Shown here in pieces: positions 1-7,868 of a DNA stretch of 13,863 bases. The stretch's first letter is position 1. Every line of letters starts with the position of its first letter. The notes beneath the pieces are model-generated. The model was not told where the DNA came from, ran no database searches, and saw only the letters and a list, made by a program, of their open reading frames with translations. A program made the position numbers and the translations under genes. Source of the DNA: Candidatus Methanoperedentaceae archaeon (lineage in GTDB: Archaea > Halobacteriota > Methanosarcinia > Methanosarcinales > Methanoperedenaceae); NCBI GenBank assembly GCA_027371625.1, contig DAHXMQ010000414.1, forward strand, positions 1 through 13,863, given 5' to 3'.

Positions 1-161
1 ATTACATGGACGAGGCAGATACGCTCTGCGACAGGGTTGCGATCATGAATGAAGGTAAGCTGATGGCTCTGGATACGCCTGAAAACCTGAAAAAGGCTCA
101 CAACAGCAAGAGTCTTGAAGAAGTTTTCATTCATTTAACAGGCGAGGAGATACGTGATTGA
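1..161 (+). CDS. ABC transporter ATP-binding protein, C-terminal fragment
   Basis: This is the last 52 codons of an ABC-type ATPase whose 5' part lies left of the window. The reading frame starts at base 3 and ends at the TGA at 159-161. The visible residues begin with YMDEAD, which normally directly follows the switch-region histidine in drug/multidrug exporter ATPases (DrrA/CcmA-like). CDRVAIMNEGKL and a LEEVFIHLTG tail follow, both typical of that class. The Walker A, Walker B and signature motifs are outside the window and cannot be checked. The gene overlaps the start of the downstream ABC-2 permease by four bases, so the two very likely form one exporter: this subunit would hydrolyse ATP on the cytoplasmic face. 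The substrate cannot be read from this fragment. Confidence 0.9.
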   Translation, partial: YMDEADTLCDRVAIMNEGKLMALDTPENLKKAHNSKSLEEVFIHLTGEEIRD

Positions 162-1270
162 AAATGGATATAAAAACCGAACTCAGGAAATCTTTGGCAA
201 TCATGGTAAAGGAATTCAGACAGGTAATCAGGAGAAAAGCCTTCATGATCCCGATGTTCATGTTCCCGATAGTCATGATTATCTTTTTTGGCTACGGCAT
301 GGGCGGCACTATCAAAAATGCCGACATTCTCGTCATCAACGATGATACGGGTACGGCTTCAAGTTCCCTTATCCATCAAATCGGAAGCTTCATCCCCACA
401 TACGGCGATGTCAGAATGTTCTCGGTAACCTATACGAAGGATATGTCGCAATCCGAGGCTGAGAGGGAAATAGATGCAGGTTTGTATAAAGCCATCCTTA
501 TAATTCCATCTGATTACAGCGACCGCATGGCAAGGAATGAAAACATTACTCTGACGCTACTGACCGATTCCTCGGATACCACATCAAGCGGCATAATAAT
601 TAATTTCATGAGACAACTGACTGCGAGTCCGGGAAATATCTCTTTTGATATACCTGATATTTACGGCAAGCTTCAGTACATCGACTTCCTCACACCTGCG
701 GTCATTGCCCTCACAGTGTTCATGGGTACCATTCAGACCATGGGTTATGCTATAGCAGGAGAGCGTCAGGATGGCACGCTGGTTCGCATTCTGATGACAC
801 CTGTGAGCCGGGGAGCCATTATCCTCGGTAAAACTTTGCATCAGGTTATCCTGCAGCTTGCTAGGGCATTGGTGCTGATACTCGCGGCAATTGTTCTACT
901 CGGCGTCACGATGAACGGAAGCTGGCTGCTCGTGGCTCTCGTGCTTATCATTTTCACTTTCGGGGCTGTTGGTCTTGGAATGGCTATATCTGCCGTATCA
1001 GAGGACATGACCTCCTTTCAGGCGATAAGCATGCTGGTCGCATTCCCTTCCATGTTTGCCACAGGTGTTTTCTATCCTCTGGGCTCTGCTCCCGACTGGA
1101 TGCGCTGGATAGCGTATATGGTGCCCCTTACGTATGCCAACGATGCAATGCGAACTATCATGATAAAAGGACTGGGTTTGAGCTTTATAGCCAATGATTT
1201 GATAATACTTGCTTTCTTTGCCATCTTTTATTTCGCCTTAGGGGTGCGTCTTTTCAGGAGGGAAGCATAA
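158..1270 (+). CDS. ABC-2 type transporter permease
   Basis: A 370-residue membrane subunit of an ABC exporter. One hydrophobic segment lies near the N-terminus (about residues 28-50), followed by a polar extracytoplasmic domain of roughly 120 residues. Five or so further hydrophobic segments run from about residue 175 to the end. This is the one-plus-five layout of the ABC2_membrane_3/YhgE-like permeases. The segment GERQDGTLVRILMTPVSR matches the cytoplasmic coupling region usual in this family. I chose the TTG at 158 because a GGAG at 146-149 sits 8 bases upstream; the ATG at 164 is an alternative two codons later. The start overlaps the stop of the ATPase gene, and the stop at 1268-1270 abuts the next ATG, indicating translational coupling. 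The two secreted proteins downstream may be accessory or cargo proteins, but that is inference. Confidence 0.9.
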   Translation: MKMDIKTELRKSLAIMVKEFRQVIRRKAFMIPMFMFPIVMIIFFGYGMGGTIKNADILVINDDTGTASSSLIHQIGSFIPTYGDVRMFSVTYTKDMSQSEAEREIDAGLYKAILIIPSDYSDRMARNENITLTLLTDSSDTTSSGIIINFMRQLTASPGNISFDIPDIYGKLQYIDFLTPAVIALTVFMGTIQTMGYAIAGERQDGTLVRILMTPVSRGAIILGKTLHQVILQLARALVLILAAIVLLGVTMNGSWLLVALVLIIFTFGAVGLGMAISAVSEDMTSFQAISMLVAFPSMFATGVFYPLGSAPDWMRWIAYMVPLTYANDAMRTIMIKGLGLSFIANDLIILAFFAIFYFALGVRLFRREA

Positions 1271-3231
1271 ATGAAGAAGATTTTTATATTATTATCTCTG
1301 CTGGCTTTGATATCCATCACAAAAGCAGATGCATCTCCCACATATTATATTCCAGGGAGTTCTGATTTCGGGCAGCATTACTATTATACATACGGAAGCC
1401 CTGATATTACTGCCACCATAGCCGGCACCAATCAATTCGACAGGGACGAAACCATAACCCTGCCTATAGACCTGATGAACCATGGCAAATACCTTGGATT
1501 TGAGAGAGACCATACCCCCACCACGCCCGATGAATTATACGCAGCCCAGACCCAGTTGTTGCTTGAAACCAGAATAGTGGATGCAATCGGGATAGTTGCA
1601 TCACTTTCTGTTGACCCTGATAGTCCTCTAGAAGTCCTGTCTCCAGCCCAGCAGGTAGGCTCGATAAAAAGCGGACAGAATACGCTTTCTCCAGCAAAAT
1701 TCGATATAAAAATCGCCAAGGATGCGAAGGCTGGTGAATACAATCTCTATTTAAACCTCACATACGATTACCTGAAATATGTGCTGATCTCAAACCCGAA
1801 TGCTACTGCACAGACATATGATGCAAGCTACAGGTATTCAACGATGAGCCAGAACCAGACACTAAAACTCATTGTGAAACCTCAGGCTGATTTTGAGATC
1901 GTAAATACCACAGGCAGTCTTTATCCCGGAATGGGAGGTACCGTGCAGATAGCGATTAAAAATATAGGTGAAGAAGAGGCAAGGGATGCCAGGGCGATAA
2001 TCAACCCATCCGATCCCCTGAGTACCTCGGACGACCAGGCATTCCTATATACAATAGAACCCGGAGAGACAGTAGTTGCCAGCTATAAGATTACGGCAGG
2101 CAGCAAGGCAGTGCCTAAAGCCTACGGAGTTGATACTGTGATTAGATACGAAAACCTCAGTGGGAATATCGTATATTCAACCACTATGCAGGCGCCTGTA
2201 GAGGTAAAGGAGATTGGACTTTTCCAGCGATTGTTCGGATGGATTTGAGGGAAGCATAAATGAAGAAAATTTTTATATTATTATCTCTACTGGTTTTGAT
2301 ATCCATCGCAAAAGCGGATACCCCGACCACATATAATCTTCCAGGGAGTTTTGATTTGGGGAAGCATTACTATTACACATACGGAAGCCCTGATATTAAC
2401 GCCACCGTAGTCGGTACTAATGAATTCGAGAGGGACGAGACCATAACCTTGCCTATCGACTTAATGAACCGTGGGAAATACCTAGGATTTGAGAGAGACC
2501 ATATCCCCACTACGCCTGATGAAATATACGCAGCCCAGCAACAGATTTTGCTTGAGAGCAAAATAGTTGATGCAACGGGCATAATTGCATCGCTCTCTGT
2601 TGATCCTGATAGCCCTCTTGAAGTCCTGTCTCCAGCCCAGCAGGTAGGTTCGATAAAGGGTGGGGAGAATACGCTTTCTCCGGTAACGTTCGATATAAAA
2701 ATCGCCAAGGATGCGAAGGCTGGCGAATATAATCTTTATTTGAACCTCTCATACGATTACCAGAAATACGTGCAGATCTCAAATCCAAATGCTACTGCCC
2801 AGACATACGACGCGAGCTACTGGTATTCGATGATGAGCCAGAACCAGACACTGAAACTCATTGTGAAAAAGCAGGCTGAGTTTGAGGTCGTAAATACCAC
2901 AGGCAGTCTTTATCCCGGAATGGAAGGTGTCGTGCAGGTAGCGATTAAAAATGTTGGTGAGGAGGAGGCAAGGGATGCCAAGGCGATAATCAACCCATCC
3001 GATCCCCTTAGCACTACGGATGAACAGGCATTCCTATATACCATAAAGCCCGGCGACACGGTAATTGCAAGCTTTAAGATCAAAGCGGACAGCAAGGCTG
3101 TGCCCAGAACCTATGGGGTTGATACTGTGATAAGATACGAAAACCTCGATGGGGATATTAAATATTCAACCACCCTGCAGGCGCCTGTAGAGGTGAAGGA
3201 GATTGGGTGGTTCCAGCGATTGTTCGGATGG
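1258..3231 (+). repeat. 989-bp tandem gene duplication
   Basis: Two direct repeat units start at 1258 and 2247. The 13 bases before each ATG are identical, and the offset of 989 bp stays constant up to the shared TTCGGATGG that ends at 2242 and 3231. The duplicated unit includes the last codons of the permease gene, which serve as the ribosome binding site of both secreted-protein genes. Homology stops at 1257/2246 on the left and 2242/3231 on the right. Confidence 0.9.
1271..2248 (+). CDS. secreted COG1361-like (S-layer/NEW3-type) protein, copy 1
   Basis: A 325-residue exported protein. It has a basic start (MKK), a hydrophobic core (about residues 4-16) and a plausible signal-peptidase I site around TKADA. 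No lipobox cysteine is seen. The C-terminal 110 residues or so (from about FEIVNTTG) resemble the immunoglobulin-like NEW3/CARDB-type domain of archaeal COG1361 proteins, with the familiar [19 protein letters not shown] pattern. Five N-glycosylation sequons (NLT, NAT, NQT, NTT, NLS) suit a cell-surface protein. There is no C-terminal membrane anchor; the protein ends with a short aromatic tail, FQRLFGWI. AGGAGG at 1256-1261 gives a strong ribosome site, and the ATG directly follows the permease stop. It is about 82% identical by hand count to the next gene. Its last residues differ because its stop codon lies at the duplication junction. The role is unknown; a surface or exporter-associated function is inferred from context. 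Confidence 0.8.
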   Translation: MKKIFILLSLLALISITKADASPTYYIPGSSDFGQHYYYTYGSPDITATIAGTNQFDRDETITLPIDLMNHGKYLGFERDHTPTTPDELYAAQTQLLLETRIVDAIGIVASLSVDPDSPLEVLSPAQQVGSIKSGQNTLSPAKFDIKIAKDAKAGEYNLYLNLTYDYLKYVLISNPNATAQTYDASYRYSTMSQNQTLKLIVKPQADFEIVNTTGSLYPGMGGTVQIAIKNIGEEEARDARAIINPSDPLSTSDDQAFLYTIEPGETVVASYKITAGSKAVPKAYGVDTVIRYENLSGNIVYSTTMQAPVEVKEIGLFQRLFGWI

Positions 3232-3246
3232 CTTTTTGGCTACTAA
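2260..3246 (+). CDS. secreted COG1361-like (S-layer/NEW3-type) protein, copy 2
   Basis: A 328-residue paralogue of the preceding gene. It aligns without gaps over 325 positions, with about 57 differences by hand count. The signal peptide is almost unchanged and probably cleaved after AKA. The C-terminal Ig-like COG1361 domain and most sequons are conserved. Many changes are conservative (I/V, D/E, R/K), which suggests both copies have been under selection rather than one being dead. The protein ends [15 protein letters not shown], four residues beyond the shared tryptophan; this is probably the ancestral C-terminus, which copy 1 lost. A GAGGG ribosome site 8 bases before the ATG was duplicated with the gene. 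The stop overlaps the convergent FEN-1 stop by four bases. The function is not established. Confidence 0.8.
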   Translation: MKKIFILLSLLVLISIAKADTPTTYNLPGSFDLGKHYYYTYGSPDINATVVGTNEFERDETITLPIDLMNRGKYLGFERDHIPTTPDEIYAAQQQILLESKIVDATGIIASLSVDPDSPLEVLSPAQQVGSIKGGENTLSPVTFDIKIAKDAKAGEYNLYLNLSYDYQKYVQISNPNATAQTYDASYWYSMMSQNQTLKLIVKKQAEFEVVNTTGSLYPGMEGVVQVAIKNVGEEEARDAKAIINPSDPLSTTDEQAFLYTIKPGDTVIASFKIKADSKAVPRTYGVDTVIRYENLDGDIKYSTTLQAPVEVKEIGWFQRLFGWLFGY

Positions 3247-4256
3247 AACCACCTATCCAACGTCTTCTGCCCCTTATCCGAGGCAAGAAGTAACCGCTCC
3301 ACAGCCTTTGACACCCGCACCTCGGAGAAATCATGCTCTGCGCAGAGGAACTTTATCACCGCCTGCGCATCAGGTTTCTTCCATATAAGTTCATAATCAG
3401 AGGCAACATCCGGATGGAGGAATAGCGTTCTTATTTCTTTCAGGTTCTTTATTTCGGTGTTCAACTCGGAAAGCACACCTTCGATGCTGCCGTGCTTCTT
3501 TATCAATTTCAGGGCTTTCTTCGGACCGATTCCTTTTATACCTTCATTGTAATCCGTTCCCACAAGAATTCCGATATCGACAAGCTGTTCTCTTGAAATT
3601 CCAAGAGCCTGAAGCCCTTTTTCCAGTTCTATAATTTCAGGTTTCACATCAACATACACGCTTTTTCCAGGAAGCTTTCTTTTCCCTGTCACGGCAAGGT
3701 TCCTGACCACTATAGAAGCGCCGAACAGAAGTGCATCATAATCCTGCGAACCAGCAGCATAGGCATCGTTATTTTGTACTATAAACGCAGCCTGAGCTTC
3801 GCCCTCTGAAGGCGCCTGGACTACGGGAATTCCCATGAATCCCAGCAGGAGCTTGGCATCCTCTATCATATTCCCTTTAATATGGGATGAAGCCTGTGCA
3901 TGCTTGAATGCATCCTCGCCGCCAGTTGCTTTTGCTTCTTCCCATTTCTCAAAAGCCTCTGTGCGTATTTTTTTGCGCTCCTCGATAGTGGTATTTTTAA
4001 ACGTCGGCGGCGCCCCGTCGAAAACAAACACAGGCTTGATGCCCTCCTCTACAAGATTGGTTGTCCTGTATAAGAAACCTGAAAGATGCGATGTTATTTC
4101 TCCGTGAGAATCAATAAGCGGAGTTCCGTCACGCTGTCGTATTATGCTCAGGAACTGGTAAAGGGTATTGTACGCATCTACTGCAATTATTTTACCTTTC
4201 AGGTCTGAAAGCTCTATCTCTTTTTTATCGAAGAGGTCTCCGAGGTCAACCCCCAT
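3243..4256 (-). CDS. fen: flap endonuclease 1 (FEN-1)
   Basis: A 337-residue structure-specific 5' nuclease that removes 5' flaps during Okazaki fragment maturation and long-patch repair. The start (MGVDLGDLF), N-domain and I-domain are those of archaeal FEN-1, and the length is normal. All seven metal-binding acids of the family are seen: D27, D80, E151, E153, D172, D174 and D235. A helix-hairpin-helix follows the last ([18 protein letters not shown]). The C-terminus is QKTLDRWF, a canonical PIP box for binding PCNA, and a PCNA gene is in this window. The start ATG has a TGAGGGG ribosome site that overlaps the stop of the upstream 95-residue gene; the gap is 8 bases, so the two are probably co-transcribed. 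The 3' end overlaps the convergent secreted-protein gene by 4 bases. Confidence 0.97.
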   Translation of the reverse strand: MGVDLGDLFDKKEIELSDLKGKIIAVDAYNTLYQFLSIIRQRDGTPLIDSHGEITSHLSGFLYRTTNLVEEGIKPVFVFDGAPPTFKNTTIEERKKIRTEAFEKWEEAKATGGEDAFKHAQASSHIKGNMIEDAKLLLGFMGIPVVQAPSEGEAQAAFIVQNNDAYAAGSQDYDALLFGASIVVRNLAVTGKRKLPGKSVYVDVKPEIIELEKGLQALGISREQLVDIGILVGTDYNEGIKGIGPKKALKLIKKHGSIEGVLSELNTEIKNLKEIRTLFLHPDVASDYELIWKKPDAQAVIKFLCAEHDFSEVRVSKAVERLLLASDKGQKTLDRWF

Positions 4257-4264
4257 ACATCCCC

Positions 4265-4552
4265 TCAGAGCTCGTTGCTCAATCTGACATCTATTACGGA
4301 ATCGTTATCGGCTTCGATGCCTTTTACGGTGAGAAGATTGCCTTTGCGGTTGATTAACTCTGCTGCAGAAACCTTGACCTGATGTTTATCTTTTGACTCG
4401 CAGTTCTTATGTACAATCAGCACCTTTGTGCCTTTTTCGAATTTTTCCATGATACTGCCGATGATTTGTTCAAAATCAGAGTATATCAATACATCAGCCA
4501 AGCCTGAACTGGATTTTTTAATCACACCGATGGGCTGGATTGCAAGATTCAA
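4265..4552 (-). CDS. small TrmO/TsaA-like protein lacking the SAM-binding centre
   Basis: A 95-residue protein that I cannot assign firmly. The N-terminal [21 protein letters not shown] resembles the first strands of TrmO/TsaA-type tRNA t6A37 methylases (PIGxIxSP, then GxIEIFPEY). The C-terminal [20 protein letters not shown] resembles their later LSVVxLLxxxGNxLxVxGID segment. The central part of TrmO, with the H-x-R-P-N-P-I-G region that binds SAM, is absent, and full-length TrmO is clearly longer. It therefore looks like a compacted, probably non-catalytic relative. This is pattern recognition by eye. Translation starts at a TTG with GAGGT at 4560-4564 seven bases upstream; no ATG or GTG is available in frame. 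It precedes fen by 8 bases and has a TATA-like box at about 4598-4606. Confidence 0.7.
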   Translation of the reverse strand: MNLAIQPIGVIKKSSSGLADVLIYSDFEQIIGSIMEKFEKGTKVLIVHKNCESKDKHQVKVSAAELINRKGNLLTVKGIEADNDSVIDVRLSNEL

Positions 4553-4597
4553 ATCTATTACCTCGTGGGAATTATTATAACTTATTCATACCGCCTG

Positions 4598-4606
4598 CTT
4601 ATATCT
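4598..4606 (-). promoter_or_regulatory. candidate archaeal promoter (BRE/TATA) for the 95-aa gene and fen
   Basis: On the minus strand the sequence reads CGAAAAAGATATAAGC, an A-rich BRE-like stretch followed by a TATA box. It lies just after the malate dehydrogenase stop. A start of transcription about 25 bases further on (near 4576) would leave a short leader containing the GAGGT ribosome site at 4560-4564. Confidence 0.5.
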
Positions 4607-4616
4607 TTTTCGCAAA

Positions 4617-5549
4617 TTAAGAGACCAAGCCAGAGAGCGATGCTATACCTTGGCTAACAGCATCTGCTGACCTGTCAAGGGCTTTTTTCTCATCCTGGGT
4701 GAGCTTTAGCTCTATAATCTCTTCCACGCCCCGCTTCCCCAGCTTCACAGGAACGCCGAGATAAATATCCTTCCTGCCATACTCGCCGTTCAGATAGGCA
4801 CACACAGGCAGAATCCTTTTTGTATCCTTTACCACCGCTTCCACCATGTTCGTCACTGCCGCAGAGGGCGCATAGAAGGCGCTTCCGGTTTTCAGGAGAT
4901 TTACAATCTCAGCCCCACCATTGACTGTCCTTTCGATGAGGCGCCGGATGGTTTCTTGCGGCAATAACTCGGTGATGGGAACGCCCAAGACCGTGGTGAA
5001 TCTCGGTAGAGGAACCATGGTATCGCCATGCCCACCAAGCACCATAGCGCTTATATCCCGGACAGAGCAGCCAAGCTCAAGAGCGATAAACGAGGCGAAC
5101 CTGCCCGAATCGAGCACGCCGCTCATCCCGAACACGCGCTGAGGTGGAAAGCCCGTTGTCTTCATGGTGAGATATGTCATTATATCAAGCGGGTTTGTGA
5201 CAGTGATTACTATGGAGTCAGGTGAGTATCTTGCTATGTTCTGTGAGACCTCCCTGATTATTTTTGCATTTATCTTCAGCAGGTCTTCGCGGGTCATGCC
5301 GGGTTTTCTTGCAATACCTGCGGTAATGACAACAACGTCCGAGCCTTCTATATCCCGGTAATCGTTCGTGCCTGTTATCTTGGAGTCGTAACCGAAAAGC
5401 GGACCTGCTTCCAGAAGATCCAATGCCTTGCCCTGCGGCAAGCCTTCCACGATATCTGTAAGTACCACGTCGCCGAGTTCTTTTTCTACTATTCTTTGTG
5501 CTGCTGTTGCGCCGACTGCGCCTGCGCCGATGATTGTGATTTTGGGCAT
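4617..5549 (-). CDS. mdh: malate dehydrogenase (LDH-like class)
   Basis: A 310-residue NAD(P)-dependent dehydrogenase interconverting malate and oxaloacetate in the cytoplasm. The N-terminal dinucleotide fold has GAGAVG (residues 8-13) and an acidic residue, D32, at the end of the second strand, favouring NAD. The substrate-specificity loop reads ARKPGMTR with R81 and R87: arginine at the first position marks malate rather than lactate activity. D147 and R150 (LDSGR) and the catalytic H174 (GGHGD) are present. I chose the ATG at 5549, giving an [10 protein letters not shown] start, because AGGTGA at 5555-5560 sits five bases upstream. The in-frame GTG at 5558 is itself part of that ribosome site, so it is the less likely start. 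An enzyme of this type could feed partial citrate-cycle biosynthesis in an archaeon; that role is inferred. Confidence 0.95.
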   Translation of the reverse strand: MPKITIIGAGAVGATAAQRIVEKELGDVVLTDIVEGLPQGKALDLLEAGPLFGYDSKITGTNDYRDIEGSDVVVITAGIARKPGMTREDLLKINAKIIREVSQNIARYSPDSIVITVTNPLDIMTYLTMKTTGFPPQRVFGMSGVLDSGRFASFIALELGCSVRDISAMVLGGHGDTMVPLPRFTTVLGVPITELLPQETIRRLIERTVNGGAEIVNLLKTGSAFYAPSAAVTNMVEAVVKDTKRILPVCAYLNGEYGRKDIYLGVPVKLGKRGVEEIIELKLTQDEKKALDRSADAVSQGIASLSGLVS

Positions 5550-5568
5550 GGGTGTCACCTGATTAAAT

Positions 5569-5590
5569 TAACCGCAGATGAACGCAGATA
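5569..5590. repeat. short ACCGCAGATGAACGCAGATA-type motif
   Basis: The stretch contains two spaced CGCAGAT units (ACCGCAGATG, AACGCAGATA). I recall similar CGCAGATGAACGCAGAT-type sequences as short dispersed intergenic repeats in many archaeal and bacterial genomes. Here it lies in the presumed leader of mdh, about 20 bases before its ribosome site. Only this one degenerate instance is in the window, so repeat status is inferred from memory. Confidence 0.35.
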
Positions 5591-5707
5591 GGAAAGTTCC
5601 TCTGGTGTCTGGGTTTTTGTTATTAGGGCTTTAAAGTATGATAATGTTTATGGCAGTTACGGTCTCCCGAGTACAATTCAGGGGCATTGATTTGAAATCA
5701 TAAATTC

Positions 5708-5975
5708 TCAACTCACCACCTTAACCACCAGACTATCCTTATCACAAGCGAATTTCCTGATTACGTAACCGATATTTTTTGCTCCAGTGCAAAGATGTTC
5801 CGCTTTTTTACTTCGTCTTCAATCTCTTTCAGCACTTCCTGGTCCAGATATTCCGAACCGCATGATGCACAGACTTCAGCATCCCTTAATCCAAAATCAA
5901 TGCCGAAAAACTCCACATCGACCTTTGTTTTTTCAGATCTCCGCCGCAACTGCATTTGTATGGTATAGCGCTCAT
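5708..5975 (-). pseudogene. decayed zinc-ribbon/AbrB-type (YgiT-MazE-like) regulator
   Basis: Reading from ATG 5975 (GGTGA ribosome site at 5980-5984) gives MSAIPYKCSCGGDLKK. Just after a run of six A (5928-5933) the homology moves to another frame. One extra A would give an unbroken line through TKVDVEFFGIDFG and CASCGSEYLD. This supplies four cysteines (CxC and CxxC) of a YgiT-like zinc ribbon, followed by a charged helix. The line then meets TAA at 5761-5763, exactly where a lysine is expected in the AbrB/MazE-type motif VT(K)SGNSLVIRI. After RI the frame shifts again (VKVVS) and stops, so most of the DNA-binding domain is gone. Members of this family usually act as antitoxin-like or autoregulatory DNA-binding proteins; no partner toxin is adjacent. 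The uninterrupted 64-codon frame 5761-5955 is only the middle part. A sequencing indel could explain the first lesion but not all three. Confidence 0.72.
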
Positions 5976-6015
5976 AATGTCACCAAAGCTTCACAGTGTT
6001 TATTGTTCAGCTTAC

Positions 6016-6025
6016 TAATATTTAT
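6016..6025 (+). promoter_or_regulatory. TATA-like box for truA (possibly bidirectional)
   Basis: TAATATTTAT is centred about 29 bases before the truA ATG at 6050, and no ribosome site precedes that ATG. This suggests a leaderless or nearly leaderless transcript. Read on the other strand, the same box (ATAAATATTA) lies 40-50 bases before the start of the decayed regulator, so it may once have served both directions. Confidence 0.45.
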
Positions 6026-6049
6026 CTCTCCACCCATCAATTAATCCCC

Positions 6050-6853
6050 ATGCGCATCGCCCTCAAAGTAGCATACCTCGGCACCGATTACCACGGCTTT
6101 CAGGTGCAGCCCGATGTAAAAACCATAGAGGGCGAAATCTTCCGCGCTCTCCAAGAGCTAAATATCATCAACAACCCGCACGAAGCCAACTATATCGCTG
6201 CCGGCAGGACAGACAAAGGAGTTCATGCCCTCGGTCAGGTAATCGCATTCGATACAGACAACCCCGAAGTGGCAATACCCAGAGCAATAAACAGCAGGCT
6301 TCCCTCCACGATATGGGCATGGGCAGCAGCAAAAGTCCCTCCAGACTTCGACCCGCGCCGCCATGCTAGGTATCGGGAGTACAGGTATATCATGCCAGGG
6401 AAATATAACATCCCTCTGCTTACGGATGCTGCAAGTCTTTTAAAAGGAGAACACGATTTCCTGAATTTTTCAACGCCCGAGAAGGGAAGAACGAGCCTAT
6501 GCAAAATAGAGAAAATAGATATTCACGAGGCGAAAGAATTCATCATAATAGATATCAGGGCGAACTATTTCCTCTGGCACATGGTAAGAAAGATAGCTAC
6601 GGCGCTGAAAATGGTGGGAAGTGGCACATGTGATTTGCGCTGGCTTGAAGATATGCTTAACCCGAAGTTTACAGAGGCGCTTGAACCTGCCCAAGCTTAC
6701 GGACTTGTACTTCGGAATGTGGAATATGGTCATATAACATGGAGCGAAGATGCTTACGCTAAAAATTCAATAGCTGAGAATCTTGAAGAGAAATTTTTAA
6801 TGCACGGGGTCATGGCTGAGATGCTGCGAGAATTTAAGGAAAGCATGGTATAG
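6050..6853 (+). CDS. truA: tRNA pseudouridine synthase A (TruA family)
   Basis: A 267-residue enzyme that converts uridine to pseudouridine in the tRNA anticodon stem-loop (positions 38-40 in bacterial TruA). The start MRIALKVAYLGTDYHGFQVQP is the classic family N-terminus. The catalytic motif GRTDKGVHA carries the nucleophile D55. The later NYFLWHMVRKIATAL matches the conserved FLxHMVRxI segment near the active site. The length fits archaeal members. I chose ATG 6050: the open frame extends upstream to 5996, but those 18 residues (MFIVQLTNIYLSTHQLIP) are not family-like and run through the promoter. The gene lies two bases before the tRNA G10 methylase gene, forming a compact tRNA-modification operon. 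Confidence 0.95.
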   Translation: MRIALKVAYLGTDYHGFQVQPDVKTIEGEIFRALQELNIINNPHEANYIAAGRTDKGVHALGQVIAFDTDNPEVAIPRAINSRLPSTIWAWAAAKVPPDFDPRRHARYREYRYIMPGKYNIPLLTDAASLLKGEHDFLNFSTPEKGRTSLCKIEKIDIHEAKEFIIIDIRANYFLWHMVRKIATALKMVGSGTCDLRWLEDMLNPKFTEALEPAQAYGLVLRNVEYGHITWSEDAYAKNSIAENLEEKFLMHGVMAEMLREFKESMV

Positions 6854-6855
6854 TT

Positions 6856-7863
6856 ATGTTGCTGGCATTTGAACTTTCAGGCGAGCACAGCACGCTTCCA
6901 AAATCCGAAGCAATCGCATGTCTTGAGTCGCTAAAAGCCGATTTCAGGATACATCTCTCACTTGATTCGTGTCTTGTTATTGATCTGAAAAATAACGCGG
7001 ATACCATAATTGAAGGTCTTTCAAAAAGGCTTGCGATGACTCACCATATCATCAAAGTCTTGGGGATCGATGAGTCTGGCGAGAAAGATATACTCGAACT
7101 CGTGAACAGCGCTCCTTTAGACTTTGAAGGAACGTACAGCATCAGGGTCAGGCGCATAAAAGAGTATTCAAGGATAAACACCGAGTCGATGGAAAAGCAA
7201 CTGGGCGGGATTTTTTATAGAAAAGGATTCCATGCCGACCTTGAAAAACCAATGATACAGTTCAGGGTGCTGCTTACCAACGGCAAAAGCATTTTCGGAT
7301 ATATTGCAGCTTCCATAGACAGGAGTGCCTACGAGGCGCGAAAACCGCACTACAGACCCTTCTTTTATCCCGGGGTGCTGATGCCGAGGGTTGCAAGGGC
7401 GCTTGTGAACATAGCAAAACCGAAGGAGTATATGTTAGACCCTTTCTGCGGGACGGGCGGTATTCTTATCGAAGCCGGGCTTCTCGGTATAAAGGTTATA
7501 GGTGGGGATGTGCAGCGAAAACTGCTGCTGGGCGCCAGAACTAACCTTGATTACTACGATGTTAATTATTCCCTCATGTATCAGGATGCATGCCGCCTTG
7601 CGCTTTGCAATGACAGCATGGATGCTGTTGTCACAGACCCTCCTTACGGACGCTCTGCGGCAATAAAAGCCGAATCTATTGAGCATTTGCTTGCTAATTC
7701 GTTAAAAGAGATTTTCCGCGTGTTAAAAAAAGGAAGGGCAGTGTTTGTTTCCGAGCGAGATATTAAAGAGCTTGCGCTGGAAGCGGATTTCCGAATACTC
7801 GAAGTACATGAGCAAAGGGTGCATAAAAGCCTCACACGGCGGATTTGCGTACTTGAAAAATAG
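6856..7863 (+). CDS. tRNA (guanine(10)-N2)-methyltransferase (Trm-G10/Trm11 family)
   Basis: A 335-residue SAM-dependent RNA methylase of the COG1041 family, expected to make m2G or m2,2G at position 10 of tRNA in the cytoplasm. The N-terminal half (about residues 1-165) is the THUMP-containing tRNA-binding part. The C-terminal half is a Rossmann-type methylase with SAM motif I (LDPFCGTGGILIEA, residues 194-207). Catalytic motif IV is TDPPYGRS (D261-P-P-Y264), the N2-guanine type. Between them, YRPFFYPGVLMPRVARALVN is typical of the family linker into the catalytic domain. The start is two bases after the truA stop and lacks a well-placed ribosome site, so translation is probably coupled to truA. 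I see nothing abnormal in the sequence. Confidence 0.93.
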   Translation: MLLAFELSGEHSTLPKSEAIACLESLKADFRIHLSLDSCLVIDLKNNADTIIEGLSKRLAMTHHIIKVLGIDESGEKDILELVNSAPLDFEGTYSIRVRRIKEYSRINTESMEKQLGGIFYRKGFHADLEKPMIQFRVLLTNGKSIFGYIAASIDRSAYEARKPHYRPFFYPGVLMPRVARALVNIAKPKEYMLDPFCGTGGILIEAGLLGIKVIGGDVQRKLLLGARTNLDYYDVNYSLMYQDACRLALCNDSMDAVVTDPPYGRSAAIKAESIEHLLANSLKEIFRVLKKGRAVFVSERDIKELALEADFRILEVHEQRVHKSLTRRICVLEK

Positions 7864-7868
7864 GAGGA

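Noticed and set aside
3243..3246. Four-base overlap of convergent stops as evidence of a misassembly
   Set aside because: Both proteins end with complete family-like C-termini (GWLFGY and QKTLDRWF), so the overlap is ordinary compact packing.
5761..5955. 64-codon frame taken as an intact gene starting at ATG 5955
   Set aside because: The better start at 5975 in another frame supplies the first cysteine pair and a ribosome site, and homology continues beyond the stop, so this is the middle of a broken gene.
5996..6049. Upstream extension of truA
   Set aside because: The 18 extra residues do not resemble the family and run through the likely TATA box; MRIALKVAYLGTDYHG at 6050 is the normal start.
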